NCBI RefSeq assembly: GCF_013085255.1
Contig: NZ_JABFCX010000002.1
Span: 1,106,501-1,170,500, forward strand
Source: Parvularcula mediterranea
GTDB lineage: Bacteria > Pseudomonadota > Alphaproteobacteria > Caulobacterales > Parvularculaceae
DNA length: 64,000 bases
Reading direction: 5' to 3'
Below are positions 57,172 through 64,000 of this stretch, piece after piece. Every line of letters starts with the position of its first letter. Positions within the stretch are counted from its first letter, which is position 1. Under the pieces are notes generated by a model. That model was given only the letters and a program-made list of their open reading frames with translations. It was not told the DNA's origin and ran no database searches. The position numbers were made by a program, and so were the translations under genes.

Positions 57172-58776
57172 ATGGAAGACGCAGACTACGTCATCGTCGG
57201 CGGCGGGTCGGCAGGGGCCGTGCTGGCCAACAGGCTGAGCGCGGACGGGAAATACAAGGTCGTCCTTCTAGAGGGTGGCCCCAAGGATAAAAACCCCGCG
57301 ATACATATACCCTTCGGCCTGACCGTCATCACACACATGAAGAAGATCATCACGGGGTTCGAGACTGTGCCGCAACCCTTCGTGGACGGACGGACCATGT
57401 ACCAGCCGCGGGGGACGACGCTCGGTGGATCGAGCTCTGTCAACGCGATGTGCTATATCAGGGGCGACAGCTCGGATTATGACGAGTGGGCCGAGATGGG
57501 AGCTGTGGGCTGGGGCTGGGATGAGGTGCTTCCCTATTTCAGGAAGGCTGAGGACAATAGCCGCGGCGCTGACGATTGGCACGGTGAGGGTGGTCCGCTC
57601 GGTGTCTCGGATCTTCGCCATGTCAGTTCACTGACCGATGATTACGTAGAGGCCGGCGGAGAAATCCAGATCCCTTATACGGACGACTTCAATGGCCCCG
57701 ACCGAGAAGGGCTTGGCGTCTATCAGGTCACCCAGCGGGGCGGCCAGCGTTGCTCAACGGCCAAGGGCTACCTCACGGATGAGGTGAAGGCGCGCCAGAA
57801 CCTCAAGATCGAGACTGGCGCGAAGGTGCTACGCATCTTGATGGACGAGGGCCGGGCGACAGGCGTCGAGTACCGCGTGGGATCAGACGTCCGTACCCAG
57901 AAGGCACGCGCCGAAGTCCTTCTCTGTGCTGGTACTTTCGGTACGCCCCACCTCCTCATGCTGTCAGGTATCGGCCCTGCTGTCTCGCTGAAAGAGGCAG
58001 GGGTCACGCCCGTCCTCGACATGCCGGGTGTGGGACAGAACCTTCAGGACCATCTCGACGCGCATCTTACCTACCGGATCGAGACCCATGCGGGGTATGC
58101 GAACAGTTTCCGTTTCTTCGCGCGCATGGCGCCTGAGCCGCTGAAATACGCGACGAAGCGCGAGGGTGTCCTTTCCTCCAATATCGCTGAAGGCGGCGGC
58201 TTCGTGAAATCCTCGCCTGACGCGGAGAAGCCGGACCTTCAGTTCCACTTCATCCCCTCGATCCTTGTGGATCACGGAAGGAAGAAGGAGTGGGGCCACG
58301 GCTTCACCTTCCATGTCTGTCTTCTGTACCCTGATAGTCGCGGCGAGGTGTCTCTCCGCTCCGCGGACCCCGACGAGGCGCCGCTGATCGATCCGCGCTA
58401 TCTCTCCGACCCGAGGGACCTGCCACGCATGCGCGCGGGCTACAGGCTCTGCCAACGGATTGCCGATGCGCCGAGCCTTAAGAAGCACGCGCCGCACCCC
58501 CGCGAGGCGCAGACAGGGGCCGAGACGGACGAAGAGATCGATGCTCTCGTCAGGCAGACAGCGGAGACCGTCTATCACCCGATCGGCACCTGTCGTATGG
58601 GTACGGACGATGAGGCTGTTGTGACGCCAGCGCTGAAAGTGCGCGGCGTCGATGGCCTGCGCGTCGTCGATGCGTCCGTGATGCCAAGAATCATCGGCGG
58701 AAACACCAATGCCCCCACGGTCATGATCGCGGAGAAGGCGGCGGACATGATCCTCGCCGACGCCCGTGGCGCTTAG
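57172..58776 (+). CDS. GMC-family oxidoreductase (choline-dehydrogenase-like)
   Basis: 534 residues. FAD loop DYVIVGGGSAGAVLANRLS, GMC signature 1 TTLGGSSSVNAMCYIRG, signature 2-like GTFGTPHLLMLSGIGP, and the C-terminal catalytic His/Asn pair (TVYHPIGTCRMG, IIGGNTNAPTVMIAEKAAD). Oxidises an alcohol, possibly choline-like, to an aldehyde. No betB or betaine transporter beside it, so choline is not assured. Followed by the rhodopsin after 68 bp on the same strand. Confidence 0.92.
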   Translation: MEDADYVIVGGGSAGAVLANRLSADGKYKVVLLEGGPKDKNPAIHIPFGLTVITHMKKIITGFETVPQPFVDGRTMYQPRGTTLGGSSSVNAMCYIRGDSSDYDEWAEMGAVGWGWDEVLPYFRKAEDNSRGADDWHGEGGPLGVSDLRHVSSLTDDYVEAGGEIQIPYTDDFNGPDREGLGVYQVTQRGGQRCSTAKGYLTDEVKARQNLKIETGAKVLRILMDEGRATGVEYRVGSDVRTQKARAEVLLCAGTFGTPHLLMLSGIGPAVSLKEAGVTPVLDMPGVGQNLQDHLDAHLTYRIETHAGYANSFRFFARMAPEPLKYATKREGVLSSNIAEGGGFVKSSPDAEKPDLQFHFIPSILVDHGRKKEWGHGFTFHVCLLYPDSRGEVSLRSADPDEAPLIDPRYLSDPRDLPRMRAGYRLCQRIADAPSLKKHAPHPREAQTGAETDEEIDALVRQTAETVYHPIGTCRMGTDDEAVVTPALKVRGVDGLRVVDASVMPRIIGGNTNAPTVMIAEKAADMILADARGA

Positions 58777-58844
58777 GACGTCCCGCAAGGGGAACCCTCT
58801 GCCCCCTCCCGTGTCAGGGACTCGCCTTTGAAGGAGAGCCCTGC

Positions 58845-59708
58845 ATGGAAGCCGTCCACGCCAATATCGAGAACTTCACGTCCCTGACGGATGTCCAGTA
58901 CCAGCTCGCGCTCGTCGCGCTGATGATTGGCTATGGCGCGCACTTCGCCTTTGCGCCGTTCTTCCTGGGCAACGCCATCCACTTGAGGCCCCAGTACCGC
59001 ATCGTGCCGATGATCTCGGCCGTGGTGATGATCGCCGCTGGGCTCAGCCTCTTCCGGGAGTTCTCGACGCTCAAGGAAGCCTACGTCTTCACCGGCACCC
59101 TCTGGCTCCCGGCGGCGGATACGATGCACTCCAACGCCTTCCGTTACGCCAACTGGATGATCACGATCCCGCTGCTCCTCGTGCAGCTTCTCCTCGCCAT
59201 GGGGATCAGGCGCGATGAGTTCATGGGCACCTTTGCCAAGCTCGTCATCGCGGCGGAGCTGATGATCATCACGGGACTGATCGGTCAGTTCTACGAGCAC
59301 GCGAATGTCGGCATGATGCTGCTCTGGGGCGCGATCAGTACCCTTCCGTTCGTGTACCTCGTGATCGCCGTGAAGGGCGTCCTCGACAAGGGCGCAGCGC
59401 GGGCACCGGAAGACCTCAAGCCATGGTCGGGCAAAATCTTCCTCTATTTCCTCTTCTTCTGGGGCCTCTACGCCGTCGCCTACATGGTTCCTGCGTTCGC
59501 TGACGAAGGCGGCGGGGTCGTGGTGCGCCAGTGGATGTATACAGTGGCCGACGTCTTCTCTAAGCTCGTCTACGGCGTTATCCTGACCCGCTACGTCCTG
59601 CGCCTCAGCGCATCGGAGGGCCATGAGCCTGCGCTGGCCAGCCTCCTGCCCGGCGAAGAGACGCTGGCCCGCCGGGAGGATCCTGAGCCTGAGAAGTCAG
59701 ACGACTGA
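58845..59708 (+). CDS. NTQ-type microbial rhodopsin, predicted light-driven chloride pump
   Basis: 287 residues from ATG 58845 with AAGGAGAG upstream. Seven hydrophobic helices. Helix C reads RYANWMITIPLLLVQ: Asn103, Thr107 and Gln114 stand where proton pumps have Asp, Thr and Glu, the NTQ motif of chloride pumps. Helix G has DVFSK: the retinal-linking Lys240, with Asp236 four residues before it. Arg100 is kept. KR2-type sodium pumps would have Asp at 107. No retinal-synthesis gene is nearby. An acidic 30-residue C-terminal tail follows helix G. Confidence 0.95.
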   Translation: MEAVHANIENFTSLTDVQYQLALVALMIGYGAHFAFAPFFLGNAIHLRPQYRIVPMISAVVMIAAGLSLFREFSTLKEAYVFTGTLWLPAADTMHSNAFRYANWMITIPLLLVQLLLAMGIRRDEFMGTFAKLVIAAELMIITGLIGQFYEHANVGMMLLWGAISTLPFVYLVIAVKGVLDKGAARAPEDLKPWSGKIFLYFLFFWGLYAVAYMVPAFADEGGGVVVRQWMYTVADVFSKLVYGVILTRYVLRLSASEGHEPALASLLPGEETLARREDPEPEKSDD

Positions 59709-60488
59709 TCAGCCTGTTTCTTGGGTCTTCCGCACCACGCGGAGGACCCGGCTTTTCGGGATGAAGGGGAGGAGCGCGTAGGTGATCCTGCGCGCGAACG
59801 GCACCCCTGCGATGACGTTGAGCTTGCCTGCCATCATCGCACTATAGCCTGCCTTCGCGACACTCGCTGCGGAGGCTGTCTCCTTGAAGAGCTCCGTGCC
59901 TTCGAGGCCCGCTTCGCTGGCAAAGCCCGTCTCCGTCGCACCGGGCATGAGCGCCGTCACGGTGACCTTTGTCTTACGAAGCTCTTCATGCAGAGCATTG
60001 GAGAGAGACGTCACGAAGGCCTTCGTGGCGAAATAGGTGGCCTGCAAGGGCCCTGGGATGAGCGCAGCCGTCGACGAGACGTTCAGTACCCGGCCTTTAT
60101 TGCGCGCAACCATATGCGGGATGAAGAACCGGCAGAGCTCGGAGAGAGCGATGACATTGACCTCGATCATGTCCCGGTCCGCTTCCCAGTCCCGTTCGAT
60201 GAACGCGCCCTGACCGCCAAAGCCTGCATTGTTGATCAGCACCTCGATCTCGATGCCCTCGGCCTGCACGCGGTCGTGGATTCTCTTCGCGGCGCCCACG
60301 GAGGAGAGGTCCTCGGCGATGACGAGGACGGAGATGCCGTGCTGTGATTCAAGCTCGCTCTTCAGCTCCTCTAGCTTGCCGACCGACCGGGCGACGATGA
60401 CGAGGTTGCCTTTGCGCCTGGCGTGGATGCGCGCCAGCTCGAGGCCAATGCCGCTCGATGCGCCGGTGATAAGGGCGGTTCCGGTCAT
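59709..60488 (-). CDS. Short-chain dehydrogenase/reductase
   Basis: 259 residues from ATG 60488 (AAGGAG upstream). NAD(P) loop ALITGASSGIGLELAR, NNAGFGG, catalytic Ser in VLNVSSTAALIPG and YFATK (YxxxK). The length and the C-terminal FIPKSRVLRVVRK suggest a DltE/YqjQ-like SDR acting on ketones or aldehydes. The stop abuts the rhodopsin stop in TGATCA. Confidence 0.9.
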   Translation of the reverse strand: MTGTALITGASSGIGLELARIHARRKGNLVIVARSVGKLEELKSELESQHGISVLVIAEDLSSVGAAKRIHDRVQAEGIEIEVLINNAGFGGQGAFIERDWEADRDMIEVNVIALSELCRFFIPHMVARNKGRVLNVSSTAALIPGPLQATYFATKAFVTSLSNALHEELRKTKVTVTALMPGATETGFASEAGLEGTELFKETASAASVAKAGYSAMMAGKLNVIAGVPFARRITYALLPFIPKSRVLRVVRKTQETG

Positions 60489-60514
60489 GGGACTCTCCTT
60501 TTTCTGAAGGACGC

Positions 60515-61186
60515 CTAGCCTGCTCCGCCCGGCCCTGCAGCCGCGATGGACAGTGCAAAGAGGCACTGCGCCCCGAAATAGAGCGGGGTGATGATGAGAT
60601 TGTTCCGAGGCTCCCGCACAACAAACCGATCCCGCGCCACGAAGAGGTCGGAGACAGCGAACATCAGAGCTGCTGCGACGATCCAGATGGGAAGTGCACG
60701 GTCCGCTACATGAAATGCGCTCGCGACCATCGTGCCGATGACAGGTGCGTAGAGCATCACGGAAAGCTCGTGTTCTCCGGGAAACCTGAAATGCGCCCAC
60801 AGCCAGACGCCCGTTACGAGTGCGAACGTGATCACGGCTCCGACGACCGTCAAAGGCGAGAGGTCGTAAATGGGAAACCAGATGAAGCCGCAAATGTATG
60901 CGACGTGTGCCAGCCCGAAGGCCAGCATCCCTGCCTTGAGGGCCAGCGACTTATCCCTCGGAAGCAGCAGAAGGTCGCCAAGCGCGGAAAGAATAAGCCC
61001 TGCAAAAATGAAGCGCCCATAGGGCTCGCCGAATGGCCCAATCATCCCGGCCTGAATGATGAAGAATGCAGCTGCCATCGGCTTGAAAAGCCACTGCTCC
61101 CGGCGCTTCCCGCGGTACTCGGCCCAGACCAGTCCCACCGCGAAGGTCATGCACACAAGGCTCGGCCAGATCATCTCGAAACCCAT
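60515..61186 (-). CDS. YhhN-family membrane protein (lysoplasmalogenase-like)
   Basis: 223 residues, about eight transmembrane helices. Start ATG 61186 with GGGGAG upstream. Family blocks: KPMAAAFFIIQAG, FAGLILSALGDLLLLPR and VSDLFVARDRFV. YhhN/TMEM86 proteins include lysoplasmalogenases; activity in bacteria is mostly untested. Confidence 0.88.
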   Translation of the reverse strand: MGFEMIWPSLVCMTFAVGLVWAEYRGKRREQWLFKPMAAAFFIIQAGMIGPFGEPYGRFIFAGLILSALGDLLLLPRDKSLALKAGMLAFGLAHVAYICGFIWFPIYDLSPLTVVGAVITFALVTGVWLWAHFRFPGEHELSVMLYAPVIGTMVASAFHVADRALPIWIVAAALMFAVSDLFVARDRFVVREPRNNLIITPLYFGAQCLFALSIAAAGPGGAG

Positions 61187-61361
61187 CGTGAGCGCTCCCC
61201 CTTCTGATACCCGCCACTTCTCCACCCGGACGCATTGCATCCGCGAATAACGAGTGCTAGCCGCGCCGCGATGCGCGGAGGTCTTCCGCTGCAACCCATT
61301 CCGACGCCGCTTTTCGCACCCTACCGGATCAGCGGCCACCCGTGACGGAGAATGATAACGA

Positions 61362-61907
61362 ATGGCCGACTCACGGTCCGAAATCGCTGAACGTTACGCC
61401 AGCGCCTTCTTCGAGCTCGCCCGCGATGAGGGGAAGCTTGAGAAAGCTGAAGCCGACCTCGACGCTTTGCGCAGCGCCTATAATGATAGCGACGACCTTC
61501 GCCGCCTCGTGCAGAGCCCGGCTTTCTCCGCTGACGCCAAGAAAGAGGGCATGAAGGCTCTTCTGGACGGCAAGGCCGATGCGCTGACCTCGAACTTCAT
61601 CCAGCTGGTCGCCGCCAAGGGTCGCCTGACCCTGCTCACCACGATCATCACCGATTTCAAACGCATCGCGGCGGAAGCCCGCGGCGAAGTCGCGGCGGAA
61701 GTGGTCTCGGCCCACCCGCTGAGCGATGACCAGCTCAACGACCTCAAGGCGCAGATCCGCGCCTCCGTCGGCAAGGACGTCACCCTCGATGCCCGCACCG
61801 ACCCCGACCTCCTCGGTGGCCTGATCGTCAAGATCGGCAGCCGCATGATCGATTCATCACTCAAGACCAAACTGGCGCGGATGCGCGCCCGACTGAAAGA
61901 GGCGTAA
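61362..61907 (+). CDS. atpH: ATP synthase F1 subunit delta
   Basis: 181 residues. Typical start: [28 protein letters not shown]; late [29 protein letters not shown]. Links F1 to the peripheral stalk. First gene of the F1 operon, 4 bp before atpA. Confidence 0.97.
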   Translation: MADSRSEIAERYASAFFELARDEGKLEKAEADLDALRSAYNDSDDLRRLVQSPAFSADAKKEGMKALLDGKADALTSNFIQLVAAKGRLTLLTTIITDFKRIAAEARGEVAAEVVSAHPLSDDQLNDLKAQIRASVGKDVTLDARTDPDLLGGLIVKIGSRMIDSSLKTKLARMRARLKEA

Positions 61908-61911
61908 GCGA

Positions 61912-63444
61912 ATGGAACTCAACGCGTCCGAAATCAGCTCTATCCTGAAGAGCCAGATCAAGGACTTCGGCAAGGACGCCGAGGTCTCCGAGATCGGTCA
62001 GGTTCTGTCTGTCGGCGACGGCATCGCCCGCGTCTACGGCCTCGACAATGTCCGCGCAGGCGAGATGGTCGAGTTCGAAGGCGGCGTGAAAGGCATGGCG
62101 CTGAACCTCGAAGAAGATAATGTCGGTGTCGTTATCTTCGGCAACGACCAGGGCATCGCCGAGGGCCAGACGGTCAAGCGGACCGAAGCCATTGTGGACG
62201 TCCCCGTCGGCAAGGGCCTCCTTGGCCGCGTCGTCGACCCGCTCGGCAATCCGCTGGACGGCAAGGGCCCCATCGAAGCCACCGAGCGTCGCCTCGTCGA
62301 TGTGAAGGCCCCGGGCATCCTGCCGCGTAAATCGGTGCACGAACCGGTGCAGACGGGCATCAAGGCCATCGACGCCATGATCCCGGTTGGCCGTGGCCAG
62401 CGCGAGCTCGTCATTGGCGACCGCCAGACCGGCAAGACCGCCATCTGTGTCGACGCCATGCTCAACCAGAAAGAGCCGAACGCTGCGGCTTCGGACGATT
62501 CAGGCAAGCTCTTCTGCATCTACGTCGCCATCGGCCAGAAGCGTTCGACCGTCGCCCAGATCGTCAAGACGCTCCAGGACAATGGCGCCCTCGACTACAC
62601 GATCGTCGTCGCTGCGACCGCGTCGGATCCGGCACCACTCCAGTTCCTCGCGCCGTTCGCCGGCACCGCGATGGGTGAGTATTTCCGCGACAATGGCATG
62701 CACGCCGTGATCGTCCACGACGACCTCTCAAAGCAGGCCGTCGCCTACCGTCAGATGTCGCTCCTCCTCCGCCGCCCGCCGGGCCGCGAAGCGTTCCCGG
62801 GTGACGTCTTCTACCTTCACTCCCGCCTCCTCGAGCGCGCGGCGAAGCTCAACGAAGACCACGGTTCCGGTTCGCTGACGGCCCTGCCGATCATTGAAAC
62901 CCAGGCCAACGACGTCTCGGCCTACATCCCGACCAACGTGATCTCGATCACCGACGGCCAGATCTTCCTCGAGACGGACCTCTTCTTCCAGGGCATCCGT
63001 CCCGCTGTGAACGTCGGCCTCTCGGTCAGCCGCGTCGGCTCGGCCGCCCAGATCAAGGCGATGAAGCAGGTTGCCGGTAAGATTAAGGGTGAGCTTGCTC
63101 AGTACCGTGAGCTTGCAGCCTTCGCCCAGTTCGGCTCGGACCTCGACGCCGCAACCCAAGCGACGCTCAACCGCGGTGCACGCCTGACCGAGCTCCTCAA
63201 GCAGCCGCAATACTCACCGCTGCAGGTCGAAGAGCAGGTCGTCGTGATCTTCGCCGGTACCCGCGGCTATCTCGACCGGATCGAGACCGCGAAAGTCGGT
63301 GAGTTCGAAGAAGAGTTCCTCCGCCACATGCACAGCCAGCACGCGGACATCCTCACGACCATCCGCACCGAGAAGAAAGTCTCCGACGATACCGACAAGA
63401 AACTGACGGATATCCTCGAAGCCTTCACCAAGTCGTTCGCGTAA
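61912..63444 (+). CDS. atpA: ATP synthase F1 subunit alpha
   Basis: 510 residues. Walker [34 protein letters not shown], and the conserved Arg in [16 protein letters not shown]. Followed not by atpG but, 9 bp on, by a lipoprotein gene. Confidence 0.98.
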   Translation: MELNASEISSILKSQIKDFGKDAEVSEIGQVLSVGDGIARVYGLDNVRAGEMVEFEGGVKGMALNLEEDNVGVVIFGNDQGIAEGQTVKRTEAIVDVPVGKGLLGRVVDPLGNPLDGKGPIEATERRLVDVKAPGILPRKSVHEPVQTGIKAIDAMIPVGRGQRELVIGDRQTGKTAICVDAMLNQKEPNAAASDDSGKLFCIYVAIGQKRSTVAQIVKTLQDNGALDYTIVVAATASDPAPLQFLAPFAGTAMGEYFRDNGMHAVIVHDDLSKQAVAYRQMSLLLRRPPGREAFPGDVFYLHSRLLERAAKLNEDHGSGSLTALPIIETQANDVSAYIPTNVISITDGQIFLETDLFFQGIRPAVNVGLSVSRVGSAAQIKAMKQVAGKIKGELAQYRELAAFAQFGSDLDAATQATLNRGARLTELLKQPQYSPLQVEEQVVVIFAGTRGYLDRIETAKVGEFEEEFLRHMHSQHADILTTIRTEKKVSDDTDKKLTDILEAFTKSFA

Positions 63445-63453
63445 GGACTTTCC

Positions 63454-64000
63454 ATGACCGGCGCTGGGATCTCGGGAGTGCTTTTTGCGGCGAGTCTTGT
63501 ACTCGTCTCTGCCTGCGCTTCCGTCCAGCCGCCCGTCAGTGACGAGACCTGCGAGCCTTGCGTGACGATAGCGACAGGGCCCGAAGCTGAGTTCGACTTC
63601 TACAGCCAAATCCTGACGATTTTAAACAGGCTCTACCTCGACGGGAAACAGCCTTATGTTTCGCTCACGCGTGATTTTGGTCAGCGAGATGGTGCACGGT
63701 TCGTTGTCGCGCCCGCTTTTGACCCTGTTATCATGGTTACACTCCAGAACATGAGTGAACCTCAACTCGAGCCAAAGGGTTCGCGTCGAGAATTTGCCGA
63801 GCTCAGGGTTGTCCGTGGTCGGAGCAGTCGGGAGCTTCTATCAGCTATCGATGGCGTGACTAAGAGCGAAGTGTTTGTAGAGGTTTGGGCTGAGGAGCTC
63901 TCACGAGCTGATTCTCAGCGGCTCTTGGATGAGGCGGCGCTTGCCGATGTCGAGTGGGGCTCGTCCGAATATGCTTGCGAAGATGGTATCACGATCTTCG
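63454..64000 (+). CDS. Lipoprotein of unknown function directly after atpA (partial, C-terminus off window)
   Basis: I translated an open frame of 182 codons to the edge from ATG 63454 (AAGGAC upstream). Lipobox LVSAC (Cys at about residue 21), then a Cys pair (CEPC) and a beta-looking body. Its codons are more AT-ending than those of atpA. In alphaproteobacteria atpG normally follows atpA, so this is an insertion in the operon. No family recognised. Confidence 0.7.
   Translation, partial: MTGAGISGVLFAASLVLVSACASVQPPVSDETCEPCVTIATGPEAEFDFYSQILTILNRLYLDGKQPYVSLTRDFGQRDGARFVVAPAFDPVIMVTLQNMSEPQLEPKGSRREFAELRVVRGRSSRELLSAIDGVTKSEVFVEVWAEELSRADSQRLLDEAALADVEWGSSEYACEDGITIF

Noticed and set aside
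58845-59708. Sodium-pumping (NDQ) rhodopsin
   Set aside because: Residue 107 is Thr, not Asp, so the motif is NTQ.

Overview
The window looks like chromosome of a high-GC alphaproteobacterium, probably a marine member near Parvularculales/Hyphomonadales. Four gene orders familiar from alphaproteobacteria support this: dnaK..dnaJ..dapB, ubiH..ftsK..lolA..xth, dapF-mtaB..ftsY-ispZ and ccmAB..acnA. An NTQ-type microbial rhodopsin and several VPLPA/PEP-CTERM-like exported proteins fit a marine lifestyle. The taxonomic placement is inference. I saw no rRNA, tRNA, CRISPR array, insertion sequence or prophage.

Layout. 1-2.9 kb: a membrane protein cut by the left edge, one VPLPA-CTERM protein and an exported tail-collar-domain protein. 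3-11.2 kb: heat-shock block (hrcA, dnaJ, dnaK) with dapB, a DUF5694-like lipoprotein, a retropepsin, DUF423 and small secreted proteins. 11.4-18 kb: a lipoprotein, a compact operon (secreted hydrolase, two membrane proteins, XRE regulator) behind a palindromic operator-like site, and two tandem S9 peptidases. 18-21 kb: grpE, cutA, a DUF2141 lipoprotein and a UbiH-family hydroxylase. 21-33 kb: ftsK, lolA and xth, spread apart by four VPLPA-CTERM genes, ada, a TauE exporter, a GST and two unknowns; a structured RNA candidate follows lolA. 33-38.5 kb: a MarR regulator with a histone H1-like tail, a NUDIX hydrolase, ispZ, ftsY, an NAD(P)-binding protein and mtaB. 38.5-42.4 kb: dapF plus a probable polysaccharide operon (GT2 synthase, 58-residue membrane protein, beta-barrel candidate). 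42.5-49.2 kb: ialB, ccmB, ccmA, an AT-richer membrane-bound hydrolase and acnA. 49.3-54.6 kb: a sixth CTERM protein, a PHA-system protein, DoxX, two secreted paralogues and lepA. 54.6-61.2 kb: a LOV photoreceptor with a degenerate HWE kinase module, a ZntB-type transporter, a GMC oxidoreductase, the NTQ rhodopsin, an SDR and YhhN. 61.4-64 kb: atpH, atpA and, where atpG would be expected, a lipoprotein running off the right edge.

How it fits together. The core is housekeeping: chaperones, lysine/peptidoglycan precursor synthesis, SRP receptor, DNA translocation, lipoprotein sorting, TCA cycle and ATP synthase. Into it are placed envelope genes and a light-related cluster. Strongest leads are the predicted chloride-pumping rhodopsin a few genes from a LOV protein whose kinase N-box is broken, the MarR-histone-tail fusion, the foreign-looking hydrolase between ccmA and acnA, and the six sorted surface proteins with no exosortase in view. 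Genes are tightly packed: seven convergent pairs end within 0-4 bp of each other, most on a CTAG or TGATCA palindrome.
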